DNA from: CSP1-5 sp964348275
GTDB lineage: Bacteria > Methylomirabilota > Methylomirabilia > Methylomirabilales > CSP1-5
Direction: 5' to 3'
DNA: 64,000 bases
Assembly (NCBI GenBank): GCA_964348275.1
Contig: CAYGBT010000011.1
Coordinates: 22,754-86,753, forward strand
The position numbers and the translations under genes were made by a program. The notes beneath the pieces were generated by a model, which worked only from the letters and a program-made list of their open reading frames with translations, did not search any database and was not told the DNA's origin. This document shows positions 24,899-33,436 of the stretch, one piece after another (position 1 is the stretch's first letter; each line of letters starts with the position of its first letter).

Positions 24899-26734
24899 CT
24901 AATCCGGCGCTCCGGGGCCTGCTCCCTGAGCAACCGTGGTGCTCTTGCGAGAGGACGAAAAGGCGGCCTCCAGCACTGCCCGCGCCACTGGGAGGGCGCC
25001 CACGCTGCCAAGGCCCGCATTCTCAGCAATGACTACAATCGCGATCTCTGGATCCGTATAGGGGGCAAAGGCGACGAACCACGCGTGGTCCTTGGTCTTT
25101 CCCGAGGTCCCGGCATCCTTTCTGACCACTTGTGCCGTACCGGTCTTTCCCGCAACTTGCACCCCCGGAATGCGGGCCGACCTGCCAGTCCCCTCCTCCA
25201 CCACGCGGAGCATCCCCTCGCGGAGCAGCTCCAATACGCGAGGGCGCAGGGTCACCTTCCGCACCACCTCTGGGCCGTAGGCCGCCACCACCTCGCCGCG
25301 CCAAGATTCCACCCGTTTCACCACCCAGGGTCTGTAGAGGGTGCCCCCGTTGGCAATGGCCGCCACCATCCTGACCACCTGGAGCGGGGTGGCGAGGATC
25401 ATCCCCTGGCCGATCCCGGTGATTACGGTGTCCCCGGGATACCAGGGTTCGCCCAGGGTTTCCCGCTTCCAGGACGGGGTGGGAACAAGTCCCGTCGCCT
25501 CATCCCCCACTTCAATCCGTGTCTTTTGGCCCAGCCCAAACTCCGTCGCGACCCGCGCGATGGGGTCGATGCCCGTTTTCAAAGCCGCTTGGTAAAAGTA
25601 GACGTTACACGAGTTGGCAATCGCCTGCATGAGGTCTTGCCGGCCGTGGCCCCCTTCCTTCCAATCGTCAAAGGTCGCCCGGCCTAACTTAAAGTACCCC
25701 GGACAATGGACGGTCGTCTCGGGGGTGAGCGCCCCGGCCTCTAACGCCGCTGCCATCACCACCAGCTTAAAGACCGACCCTGGAGGATATTGTGCCTGCA
25801 GAGGACGATTCTGGAGGGGATGCGTCGGATTCGCAATCATCTCATGCCACGACTCCTGGCTCAACCGCTCGGCGAAAAGGTTCGGATTGTAGGAGGGGCG
25901 ACTGACCCACACCAGGATCTCACCGTTCTGGGGATTCATGGCCACCACGGCCCCTCGCTTTCCAGCAAAAGCCTTCTCCGCCGCCATCTGCAGATTCTTG
26001 TCGAGGGTCAGAACGAGATTGAAGCCGGATTGGGGCTCAAGCCGATCCAGGAGGCGAACCAGCCTCCCCCGCACGTCCACCTCGATTTCTTCCCGGCCAT
26101 CGATCCCCCGGACGAAGGCATCAAACAGCCGCTCCACACCCGCCTGGCCCACCGTATCGCCTGGGAGGAAGTCTCGGTACCCCTCCTCCTGGAGTTGCTC
26201 TTGATTCACCTCGCTCACATATCCAAGGAGGTGGGCCGCGATGCCGCCGTCGAGGTAGGATCGCATCGGCTGGAGCCGTAGGCTGATGCCCGGCAGATTC
26301 ATCTTCCGCTCCTCAATAGCCACCATGGTCTGCTCATCCACCCCCCGGGCAAGGAGAACCGGTTGAAACGGATGCCCTTGACCTGCGCGAATCTTCGCAA
26401 GGACCTCTCTCGGCCGCTGCTTTAGAACGGTGCCGATGGCCTGGGCAGCCTCGTCAAGATCAGGGACGTCGGCGGGGACCACATACACATCGAACGAGGG
26501 ACGGTTCTCCACCATGACTGCCCCAAACCGATCAAGGATGAACCCTCTCGGGGCCTCCACGGAGCGCAGTCGGAGGCGGTTGTTGGTAGAAAGGGTGGCA
26601 TAGTACCGACCTTCCAATACCTGGAGGTACCAGAACCTCAGGAGGAGGAGAGAAAAGACCACCACCACCAAGACGGCTGTCCGACGAATCTTCCGCTGGA
26701 TCAGCGGGGTAGGAGAGAGCCACGGTTGGGTCAC
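24899..26734 (-). CDS. mrdA: Penicillin-binding protein 2 (peptidoglycan transpeptidase)
   Basis: Begun at the GTG at 26734, whose GTGA overlaps the mreD stop, giving 611 residues; the longer upstream frame is an artefact. A membrane helix (AVLVVVVFSLLLLRFWYLQV) precedes the pedestal domain (RGFILDRFG, LLGYVSEV). The transpeptidase domain has SxxK in PGSVFKLVV, SxN in NSCNVYFY and KTG in VAGKTGTAQ. It crosslinks peptidoglycan during elongation with RodA. Confidence 0.96.
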   Translation of the reverse strand: MTQPWLSPTPLIQRKIRRTAVLVVVVFSLLLLRFWYLQVLEGRYYATLSTNNRLRLRSVEAPRGFILDRFGAVMVENRPSFDVYVVPADVPDLDEAAQAIGTVLKQRPREVLAKIRAGQGHPFQPVLLARGVDEQTMVAIEERKMNLPGISLRLQPMRSYLDGGIAAHLLGYVSEVNQEQLQEEGYRDFLPGDTVGQAGVERLFDAFVRGIDGREEIEVDVRGRLVRLLDRLEPQSGFNLVLTLDKNLQMAAEKAFAGKRGAVVAMNPQNGEILVWVSRPSYNPNLFAERLSQESWHEMIANPTHPLQNRPLQAQYPPGSVFKLVVMAAALEAGALTPETTVHCPGYFKLGRATFDDWKEGGHGRQDLMQAIANSCNVYFYQAALKTGIDPIARVATEFGLGQKTRIEVGDEATGLVPTPSWKRETLGEPWYPGDTVITGIGQGMILATPLQVVRMVAAIANGGTLYRPWVVKRVESWRGEVVAAYGPEVVRKVTLRPRVLELLREGMLRVVEEGTGRSARIPGVQVAGKTGTAQVVRKDAGTSGKTKDHAWFVAFAPYTDPEIAIVVIAENAGLGSVGALPVARAVLEAAFSSSRKSTTVAQGAGPGAPD

Positions 26735-27225
26735 AGCTTCACCTCCACGAGCTGGCGGAGCCGAGTACTGAATAGGAGCAGCCCTCCCACCGCCGTCGTG
26801 TAGACGGCCCCGGGCAAGACAATCCAAAAGAGCGGCTCCCCGAAACCCCGCCCCATCCCGAAGAAGGCCAGGATACCCAAGGTCATGAGGCCTGAAATGA
26901 TACCGGTGAGAAAGAGGAGTACCACGTGAGGGACGAGACGAGTCTCTTCCAGCTCCTCCCGTACCCAAACCAGCATGTAGCCCAAGAGACTCAACGTAAA
27001 GGCATGGAGCCCCAGCGGAGCACCGGAGAGGGCATCCTCATAGAGGCCCAGCAGGGCACCCACCAGGCAGGCCCGCACCGGACTCATCTTGTAACTGCCC
27101 AGATACAGCAGCAGAAGGAAGAGGTCCGGCCGAACCCGTCCGACCTCTACCAGGGGAGTGACAGTCGTTTGGAGAATCACAACCGAAACGAGTCCGGCGA
27201 GAAGCCAGATCACTTCCCCCTCCAC
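26731..27225 (-). CDS. mreD: Rod shape-determining protein MreD
   Basis: A 164-residue protein with about five membrane helices. Typical MreD features are visible: RPDLFLLLLYLGSY, GALLGLYEDALSGAPLGLHA and FTLSLLGYMLVW. MreD links MreC to the RodA/PBP2 pair in the inner membrane. It overlaps mreC by 16 bases and mrdA by 4, consistent with one tightly coupled operon. Confidence 0.93.
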   Translation of the reverse strand: MEGEVIWLLAGLVSVVILQTTVTPLVEVGRVRPDLFLLLLYLGSYKMSPVRACLVGALLGLYEDALSGAPLGLHAFTLSLLGYMLVWVREELEETRLVPHVVLLFLTGIISGLMTLGILAFFGMGRGFGEPLFWIVLPGAVYTTAVGGLLLFSTRLRQLVEVKL

Positions 27226-28079
27226 GGTCGATGCTGGGGACGGGACCCCTCTCCACGGACTACCAAGACCTCCTCCAACCGATAAAAATCCACGCTGGGC
27301 TCAACGGTGGCCTCCTGGAAGAGGGCTCCACTTCGCCTGTCGACACCCACCACCTTGCCGACGAGGATCCCCTTGGGATACACACCCCCGAGACCCGAGG
27401 TGATCACGTCCTCCCCCGTCCGGACCTCGGCTCGGATAGGGAGATACCTGATCCGCAGTCGACCAGTCTGGGCGCCCACCAAAAGGCCCGTCACCCGTGA
27501 GGTCTGCAGAATCACCCCGACCGAACTTACGGGGTCAGTGATGAGCAGGACGCGGGCGCTCGACGGACTCACATCGACTACTTGGCCGACCAGTCCCCCG
27601 GGGGCGATCACTGCCATGTGCCGTCCAATACCGTGTCGGGTTCCTTGGTCGATCAACACGCTGTGAAACCAGTTGGTGGCATCCTTCCCCACCACCCCCG
27701 CTGGAGCAACCCTAAAGGGCTCTCGCTCTCCAAGTTCCAGGAGGCTCTTGAGGCGTTGATTTTCAAGACGCGCCTCCTCCAACATCCTCAGACGGGCTTG
27801 GAGAGCTTCGATCTCTTCGTGGAGGCGCACATTCTCCTGCCGGACCAAACGGAGGTCCACATAGCTGTCCCAGATCTCTTTGGCGCTATGCTTGAGATAG
27901 GCGGTGGCCTTCAGGAAGGGGCTAACAGACTCCAGGAGGATCCGCTTGAGGAAAGGAGTGAGATTTTCTTCCTGGCGTACCTCCATGGTCATCAAGAGGA
28001 AGGAGATAAGAACGGCACTCGCCAGGACAACCAATCGGCGGTATCTTGAGAGCAGACGAAGCATCATTGCATCCGGCAA
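27210..28079 (-). CDS. mreC: Rod shape-determining protein MreC
   Basis: A 289-residue protein with one N-terminal helix (LVVLASAVLISFLLMTM), a coiled coil at about residues 76-115 (RLVRQENVRLHEEIEALQAR) and the periplasmic MreC core: APAGVVGKDATNWFHSVLID, IAPGGLVGQVVDV, LITDPVSSVGVILQTSR, VITSGLGGVYPKGILVGKV. MreC activates PBP2. Several Met codons lie close together at the start, so the first residue may be 5 or 6. Confidence 0.94.
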   Translation of the reverse strand: MPDAMMLRLLSRYRRLVVLASAVLISFLLMTMEVRQEENLTPFLKRILLESVSPFLKATAYLKHSAKEIWDSYVDLRLVRQENVRLHEEIEALQARLRMLEEARLENQRLKSLLELGEREPFRVAPAGVVGKDATNWFHSVLIDQGTRHGIGRHMAVIAPGGLVGQVVDVSPSSARVLLITDPVSSVGVILQTSRVTGLLVGAQTGRLRIRYLPIRAEVRTGEDVITSGLGGVYPKGILVGKVVGVDRRSGALFQEATVEPSVDFYRLEEVLVVRGEGSRPQHRPWRGK

Positions 28080-28083
28080 CCCT

Positions 28084-28177
28084 CCAGCCCATGCAAGGCT
28101 TTCGCGTTGACCGACGACCGAAGACCGATGACTGAAGAAAACCGGTCATCGGACGTCGGTGACCGATCATCGTTTAT
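28084..28177. repeat. GGTCATCG-word inverted array between mreC and mreB
   Basis: Words of the type GACCGACGACCGAAGACCGA TGAC are followed, after TGAAGAAAACC, by the inverted words GGTCATCGGACGTCGGTGAC and CGATCATCG. The array can fold into a stem-loop. The same words recur at about 36.90-36.94 kb and 61.96-61.98 kb. Confidence 0.6.
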
Positions 28178-29206
28178 CTAGCTCTCGAGACAGACCGTCT
28201 TTAAAAGATCCAGTTCGTCCAAAACCTTGCCAGCGCCCAGAACCACACAGGAGAGGGGGTCCTCCGCGATGGACATCCTCAGGTGGGTCTCCAACCCGAT
28301 AAGCGTCTCAAGGCCGTGGAGAAGGGAGCCGCCACCGGTCATCACGATCCCCTTCTCGGCGATATCCGCCGCTAACTCGGGAGGCGTCCGCTCCAACGCC
28401 GTCTTGACCGCATCCACAATGGCGTAAATCGGATCGTGCAGCGCCTCCCGGATGTCGCTGTCGCTGACCGCAAGGGTCTTGGGAATCCCGTCCATCAGGT
28501 CCCGCCCCTTGATTTCCATTTTCCGCGGGTCGTCGAACGGATACGCCGACCCGGCCTGGATCTTGACCTTCTCTGCCGTCCGCTCCCCCACCAGCAGGTT
28601 ATACTTCCGCTTCAGGTACTGGATGATGGCCTCGTCCATCTCATCGCCAGCGATGCGGATGGACTGACTGTAGACGATCCCGGAGAGGGAAATCACTGCC
28701 ACCTCGGTCGTCCCGCCACCAATGTCTACGATCATATTCCCCGAGGGCTCCTGGACAGCAAGGCCTGCCCCGATCGCCGCCGCCATCGGTTCTTCAATGA
28801 GGTAGACCTCTCGGGCACCCGCCTGTTCCGCAGAATCCCGGATCGCGCGCTTCTCCACCTGGGTAATCCCGGAGGGAACGCCAATCACAATCCGGGGCCG
28901 AACAAGCGTCTTCCGGTTGTGAATCCGAACGATGAACTGCCGGATCATCTGCTCGGTCAGGTCGAAGTCGGCAATGACCCCGTCCATGAGGGGACGGACC
29001 GCGACGATGGAGGCTGGAGTCCGGCCGACCATATCCTTGGCCTCTCTTCCCACCTTCAGGACGCTACTCGTCCCCTTCTTCACTGCCACCACCGAAGGTT
29101 CGGAGAGGACGATTCCCTTCCCCTGGACGTAGATGAGCGTGTTGGCGGTTCCGAGGTCAATGGCGAGGTCGTTGGAAAACATTCCATAAATCAAATCGAA
29201 GAGCAT
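28178..29206 (-). CDS. mreB: Rod shape-determining protein MreB
   Basis: A 342-residue actin-like protein if begun at the ATG at 29206 (MLFDLIYGMFSNDLAIDLGT), which has AAGGAG eight bases upstream; the upstream extension lacks homology. Phosphate loops and family blocks are DLGTANTLIYVQGKG, VVAVKKGTSSVLKVG, VDIGGGTTEVAVISL and VMTGGGSLLHGLETLI. It forms membrane-bound filaments that position the elongasome. It is the first gene of the shape operon. Confidence 0.97.
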   Translation of the reverse strand: MLFDLIYGMFSNDLAIDLGTANTLIYVQGKGIVLSEPSVVAVKKGTSSVLKVGREAKDMVGRTPASIVAVRPLMDGVIADFDLTEQMIRQFIVRIHNRKTLVRPRIVIGVPSGITQVEKRAIRDSAEQAGAREVYLIEEPMAAAIGAGLAVQEPSGNMIVDIGGGTTEVAVISLSGIVYSQSIRIAGDEMDEAIIQYLKRKYNLLVGERTAEKVKIQAGSAYPFDDPRKMEIKGRDLMDGIPKTLAVSDSDIREALHDPIYAIVDAVKTALERTPPELAADIAEKGIVMTGGGSLLHGLETLIGLETHLRMSIAEDPLSCVVLGAGKVLDELDLLKTVCLES

Positions 29207-29399
29207 AGGATCGACTCCTTTCACCTTCGGCCCGATGTCCCCATCACGCACCAAACGCGGTTAGATGATTAGCATAGCCACTCAGCAAAGACAAGGGGTT
29301 TTCCCCATGTGGCTTCGGAAGGGGAAAAAACTGTTGCGGGCCGGTCGGACGATTGAGTATCATTTTTAGCAGACGAGCGTGTCTCACCGGAGGCCAGTT

Positions 29400-30404
29400 G
29401 TGCTTCGCTCCGTGCGAAAAAACATCAAGTCTCTCAGTATTACACTGTGGCTGGTCATCGCCTCTTTCATCGCGACCATTTTCCTCGTCTGGGGAATGCA
29501 ATCTGCCGGCCCGGGAAGCGGCAGCGATACTGCGGTGGCTGCCATTGTCAATGGGGAGCGCATTCCCCGACTGGAGTTTCAACGAGCCTACTTCCGCCAA
29601 CGGGAGACCCTCCGCCAGCTGTACGGCGACCAGTGGAATGAGGACCTGGCGCGCACCCTCAACATCCGCCAGCAGGTCCTGGATAGCCTGATCACTGCCC
29701 GGCTCCTCCTCCAAGAGGCAGAACGCGTTGGTATTGCCGTTTCACGGGAAGAGTTGGCCGCTGCCGTCATGGAGAACCCCCTGTTCGCCGTCGAGGGAAA
29801 ATTCAGTCCAGAGCGCTATCGCCGACTCATGGAGGCGAATCGGCTCACTCCTGAGCAGTACGAGGAATCCATCCGCCAGACCCTCCTCCGCCAGAAACTG
29901 GCCGCCCTCATTCAAGCATCTGCCAAAGTCTCGCAGGCCGAGGCGTGGGAGGCCTTCCGCGCTGCCAAGGAGAAGGTTCGCGTCGGCTACGTCAGTCTCC
30001 CTCGGACCGAGGAGAACAGGGCCCGCCTGGAACAGCTCCAGGCGCAGGCCGGTCAGAACGGGACCCCCCCCGAAAACTTCTTGCAAAATTCAGGCCTGAA
30101 CCCAAAACGGCCAAAGCCCTTTGCCTTCGGCGAGGCTGTGGTGGACCCCCTGGATAGTCGGAGCTTTCATCTGGCCATCCTCCGTTTGAAGAAGGGAGAG
30201 ATCAGCCCCGTGGTCGACGGGGGAAAGTCCTATCTCCTGATTCACCTCCTGGAACGTAAGGCCGCGACTCGAGAGGCCTTCGAAAAGGAGAAGGAGACTT
30301 GGACGCAACAGCTCCTCTCCCAAAAGCAGTTACGGATTTGGGCGCTTTGGGTCCAGGAGCTTAAGCGGCAAGCCGATATCGAGATCACGCAGGGGCTCAC
30401 CTAA
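29400..30404 (+). CDS. SurA/PpiD-like periplasmic chaperone with reduced parvulin part
   Basis: A 334-residue protein begun at the GTG at 29400, with GGAGG six bases upstream (another GTG lies at 29379). A signal-anchor helix is present (LWLVIASFIATIFLVWGM), then a SurA N-terminal-type chaperone domain (AAIVNGERIPRLEFQRAYFR to AKVSQAEAWEAFRAAKEK). The C-terminal part keeps only the end of a parvulin fold (LRLKKGEISPVVDGGKSYLL), so isomerase activity is doubtful. It probably assists folding of exported proteins. It is divergent from mreB, and its stop codon forms the start of a hairpin repeat. Confidence 0.82.
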   Translation: MLRSVRKNIKSLSITLWLVIASFIATIFLVWGMQSAGPGSGSDTAVAAIVNGERIPRLEFQRAYFRQRETLRQLYGDQWNEDLARTLNIRQQVLDSLITARLLLQEAERVGIAVSREELAAAVMENPLFAVEGKFSPERYRRLMEANRLTPEQYEESIRQTLLRQKLAALIQASAKVSQAEAWEAFRAAKEKVRVGYVSLPRTEENRARLEQLQAQAGQNGTPPENFLQNSGLNPKRPKPFAFGEAVVDPLDSRSFHLAILRLKKGEISPVVDGGKSYLLIHLLERKAATREAFEKEKETWTQQLLSQKQLRIWALWVQELKRQADIEITQGLT

Positions 30405-30431
30405 AGTAAACGCACTAGGTGCGTTTACTTT
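30403..30431 (+). repeat. Stop-codon hairpin repeat, copy 2
   Basis: Arms AAAGTAAACGCAC (30403-30415) and GTGCGTTTACTTT (30419-30431) around loop TAG. The element begins in the TAA stop (30402-30404) of the PpiD-like gene and is followed by GGAGCAATGGAGCA (30432-30445). The inverted word TGCTCTATTGCTCC lies at 30533-30546. The stem is identical to the copy at 14835-14863, and that copy also starts in a stop codon. Confidence 0.75.
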
Positions 30432-30593
30432 GGAGCAATGGAGCAGCGGTTCGACCACGCTCACCGCCCTGAGGCCGTCGACGGGCAGAAGAGTCGAGCG
30501 ATTTGGAAGCAAAAGTCGCCATTGTGGTCTAATGCTCTATTGCTCCATTATCAGAAGATTTAACATGTTTGCAGTTGTACGTTCGGTGTCCTG

Positions 30594-30932
30594 ATGGCTT
30601 ACGTGTACTGCGCTGACGACGGTTCGATCGAGGGGTTTTCGAAGGAGCGCTCGGACGTCCCTCTGGGGACTCACTGTATCCCGATCTCCCAGGAGGCCTT
30701 TGATATGCTGTCGGCCATCCCCACCGGCTTCAAGATGGACCTCGACAGCAGGACGTTGAAGGCCCAAACGATTTCCGACCAGGAAGACTGGATTCGGTGG
30801 ATCCCGGTGGTCCTGAACCACCGGTACATGGATGGGGAGTTCGTCCCGCTCCTCAAAGAGCCAACCCCATTCGAGGAGTGGGTCCGGGAGCGAACCAGGC
30901 GAACTCAAGTGCGCCGTAAAGGCAAGGAGTGA
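30594..30932 (+). CDS. Hypothetical protein
   Basis: A 112-residue acidic protein with no membrane segment or signal peptide (AYVYCADDGSIEGFSKERSD, FDMLSAIPTGFKMDLDSRTL). The last residues are basic (RTRRTQVRRKGKE). I do not recognise the family. It ends 28 bases inside the opposite 3' end of the cyclo-ligase gene. The frame is open and balanced in composition, but no strong ribosome site is visible, so it is a moderate call. Confidence 0.45.
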   Translation: MAYVYCADDGSIEGFSKERSDVPLGTHCIPISQEAFDMLSAIPTGFKMDLDSRTLKAQTISDQEDWIRWIPVVLNHRYMDGEFVPLLKEPTPFEEWVRERTRRTQVRRKGKE

Positions 30933-31633
30933 GATCGGATCTGGTCCAGAACCGGAATAGCCGCGATCTTCTCTTCCGAGAGAAGATCCCAATAGATCCC
31001 GGACGGCCGTGGAAATGTGGTCCGCGTCTCCAGCACTTCTTCCGGGGTAACGATCACGTCGACGGGGATGTCGTGAATCTGCATCTCGATCTCTTCCTGC
31101 ACCATCTGGAGGGGATGGACGGTGGTGGCGATGGGCGTTTCTCCCGAGACCTTCCCCCAGGCAGTGAGTAGGGCAAACTCGATGTCGGAGTAGCCTCCTC
31201 CTTTCCCCACCCTGGCCCCCCGTCGGTTCACCGCGACAGAACCGCACATGATGAGGTCGAGCGGAGCAACCGCCGCCACGGGTACCGGCCGTCCCGCTCT
31301 GGCGGCTCCCCGGATGCTCGCGGCCTGCCGCAGGGACCCTCCGATTCTTTTCGGGTCAAGTTCAAGGAAGCAGTGGTCGGCCCGCAGCCTGGGAACCGCC
31401 ATGTAAACGACCTTGCCCTCTTCAAGGGCGAGATGTCGCACCGGCCACTGGGAAGCATCCGGGTTACACTTGCAGGTCCCCGCCCGCTGCCAGATCGGTA
31501 GGGTCGCAAGGAGGCGGGCTGCCCGTTCTGAACCGACAAAGTTGGGAATCCTTCCGACCGCGCCCGGGAATCGGCTGACCCTCTCCTCAGTTAAAAGACT
31601 CCAGATCCGTCGCCGGAGGTTTGCCTTGCTCAT
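30905..31633 (-). CDS. 5-formyltetrahydrofolate cyclo-ligase family protein
   Basis: A 242-residue protein. The N-terminal KANLRRRIWSLLTEE, the hydrophobic VVYMAVPRL and the nucleotide/folate loop VGKGGGYSDIEFALLTAWGK match the 5-FCL family, in the variant with GGGYSD instead of GxGxGYYD. The enzyme converts 5-formyl-THF to 5,10-methenyl-THF with ATP. It overlaps thiI by 4 bases, so the prx-thiI-cyclo-ligase genes form an operon. Confidence 0.85.
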   Translation of the reverse strand: MSKANLRRRIWSLLTEERVSRFPGAVGRIPNFVGSERAARLLATLPIWQRAGTCKCNPDASQWPVRHLALEEGKVVYMAVPRLRADHCFLELDPKRIGGSLRQAASIRGAARAGRPVPVAAVAPLDLIMCGSVAVNRRGARVGKGGGYSDIEFALLTAWGKVSGETPIATTVHPLQMVQEEIEMQIHDIPVDVIVTPEEVLETRTTFPRPSGIYWDLLSEEKIAAIPVLDQIRSHSLPLRRT

Positions 31634-32802
31634 GGAGCCTCCGGGAAGGCAAACACCTCCAGCTCTGCTCGCTCCACACTCATCTTCACCAGGCGGTCGA
31701 TATCGAGAGTCAGCTCCACCCTCCCAATCTCCTCCACCGTCGCCCGGGTGGCCGGATGCCGCGGGATGAAGAGCATACAGCAGTCCTGGTCCGGCTGGAT
31801 AGAGATTTCATAGGTCCCGATCCCTTTGGCCTGCTCCGAGATTTCCTCCTTGTCCATCCCAATCAGCGGGCGAAGGACGGGAAGCCTCACCGCGTCTTCG
31901 ATCACGGTAAGGTTCTCCAAAGTCTGGGAGGCCACCTGCCCGAGACTTTCCCCCGTGACTAACGCCCTGGCCTCCTCGAGGCCAGCCAGGTGCTCCGCGA
32001 TCCGAGCCATGAGACGCCGATACAGGAGGACCCGGTATGGGGCAGGCGTGTTCAACACCACCTCTTGTTGGACTTCACCGAATGGGATCAGATAGAGCCG
32101 AGAAGCGTATTGAAAGCGGGTGAGGCGCTTGAGGATCTCCTTGGTCTTCTCCTGCGTCCGACGGTCGAGGAAGGGGGCCCCGTGGAAGTGGACGAAGCTC
32201 ACGAGACATCCCCGACGCATCATCCGGAAGGCGGCCACCGGAGAGTCAATGCCGCCCGAGATGAGTGCAAGGACCCGTCCCGCGACCCCAACCGGCAGTC
32301 CCCCTGGCCCTGGAACCTTTTTGAGGTACAGATAGGCTTCCCTTGGCAGGATCTCGATGAAAAGGGTAATCTCGGGGTTCTTGAGGTCCACCCTAGCCGG
32401 AAACCGGTTCAGGACAAAGCTTCCCAGGGCTTCGTTGACCTGTTGAGAAGTGAGGGGGAACTCCTTGAAGGCCCGGCGGGCGGTCACGCGGAACGTCTGG
32501 AATGATTTTCCCGTCAAGGCCCTTTCGGCCGTCACACGCAGGGCATCAAGGGTCAAGGGAGCGCGAAGAGCCACAGCGCAATTGGCCACTCCGCAGACCT
32601 GCTGGATTCGGTCCGCGACCGCGCCGGCCGAGTCCTCGTCAGCAACGTCGAGCACGATGCGTCCGGTGAGCTTCCGGATCTTGCTTACCGGAAGATCGGC
32701 AGTGGCCTGTCTCAGGTTGCGGACCAGCTGGTTTACAAAGAGGGGGCGGTTCCGGGCTTTGAGTGCAATTTCGTGGTAATGAACGAGAAGGACCCTCATC
32801 AC
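31630..32802 (-). CDS. thiI: tRNA 4-thiouridine synthase ThiI (short form)
   Basis: A 390-residue protein with an N-terminal ferredoxin-like/THUMP region (LLVHYHEIALKARNRPLFVN, FRVTARRAFKEFPLTSQQVN) and a PP-loop ATPase motif LISGGIDSPVAAFRM. There is no C-terminal rhodanese domain, as in many short ThiI proteins that take sulfur directly from IscS. CCMLFIPRHPATRA near the C-terminus is typical. It makes s4U in tRNA and may feed thiamine thiazole synthesis. Confidence 0.94.
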   Translation of the reverse strand: MMRVLLVHYHEIALKARNRPLFVNQLVRNLRQATADLPVSKIRKLTGRIVLDVADEDSAGAVADRIQQVCGVANCAVALRAPLTLDALRVTAERALTGKSFQTFRVTARRAFKEFPLTSQQVNEALGSFVLNRFPARVDLKNPEITLFIEILPREAYLYLKKVPGPGGLPVGVAGRVLALISGGIDSPVAAFRMMRRGCLVSFVHFHGAPFLDRRTQEKTKEILKRLTRFQYASRLYLIPFGEVQQEVVLNTPAPYRVLLYRRLMARIAEHLAGLEEARALVTGESLGQVASQTLENLTVIEDAVRLPVLRPLIGMDKEEISEQAKGIGTYEISIQPDQDCCMLFIPRHPATRATVEEIGRVELTLDIDRLVKMSVERAELEVFAFPEAP

Positions 32803-32829
32803 ACCTCTCAGCGGTCAGGCCTCAAGGGT

Positions 32830-33297
32830 CTACGACCCCTCCTGCTGGATCCGCGCCAGCACGCCAATGACCTCATCGAGGTCCGGAAGCTCTTTGCGTC
32901 CATAGACCCGCACAAACCGAATAATCCCCTGTCGGTCAATGACAAAGATTGCCCGCTCCGCAATGTTGTTGTCCTCGATGAATATCCCGTAGGCTTGGCA
33001 GACATGGCGGTGGATGTCGCTGAGGAGCGGAAAGTCCACGCCCCCCAGGGATTTCACCCATGCCTCGTGGCAGGGAACGCTATCCACGCTTACACCCAGG
33101 ACCTGGGTGCCCAGCCGCTCCAGGTCCGCCAGGCGGTCCCGGAGGGCGACGACCTCCTGAGTTCACGTAGGCGTCCAGTCCAGCCGGTAAAACGCCAGGA
33201 GAACATTTCGGCTCCCTTGAAAATCGGTGAGGCGGACTTCTCGATCACCGACCGCCTCCAGGACAAAATCGGGGGCCGGGTCTCCTATACTCGCCAT
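32830..33297 (-). CDS. Peroxiredoxin with UGA at the peroxidatic position (probable selenoprotein)
   Basis: Read from the ATG at 33297, the frame gives MASIGDPAPDFVLEAVGDRE, then FYRLDWTPT, a TGA at codon 45 (33165-33163), then TQEVVALRDRLADLERLGTQ and on to SVDSVPCHEAW and the natural stop at 32830 (155 codons). Peroxiredoxins of the AhpC/TSA fold have Cys exactly here, in the pattern FYxxDWTPxCTxE. The open frame on both sides is undamaged, which argues for selenocysteine. Cys76 may be the resolving residue. The product would reduce peroxides in the cytoplasm. A point mutation from TGC/TGT is the alternative. It is 27 bases before thiI. Confidence 0.8.
33141..33157 (-). promoter_or_regulatory. 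Candidate SECIS hairpin after the UGA codon
   Basis: On the minus strand, five bases after the TGA, GGAGG (33157-33153) and CCTCC (33145-33141) enclose the loop TCGTCGC. A second possible stem, GGACCTGG with CCAGGTCC, starts about 35 bases after the TGA. Bacterial SECIS elements lie just 3' of the Sec codon and present G and U in the loop. Folding was done by eye. Confidence 0.4.
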
Positions 33298-33344
33298 TTT
33301 TTGTCCAGGACGTAAGTCTCCGTTTCCATGCACGATGCTTTCCA

Positions 33345-33436
33345 GAATAGCTATGAGCTATCAGCAGTCCGCCGTCAGCAAAAAAATCCGCAAACAGCTC
33401 ACTGTTGATACCTGATTGCTGATAGCTGACAGCTCA
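33345..33436. repeat. CAGCTATCAGC-word inverted array
   Basis: Words such as AGCTATGAGCTATCAGCAG and CCGTCAGC are followed by the inverted set GCTGATAGCTGACAGCTCAC. Related words occur at 34.56-34.60 kb, 41.59-41.62 kb and 47.32-47.35 kb, always between genes. Confidence 0.6.

Noticed and set aside
24899..26968. 689-codon reading of mrdA
   Set aside because: The first 78 codons lie over mreD in another frame and lack homology; the GTG at 26734 overlapping the mreD stop fits the operon.
31630..32802. ThiI taken as truncated because it lacks a rhodanese domain
   Set aside because: Many bacteria have the short form, and the catalytic PP-loop and THUMP region are intact.
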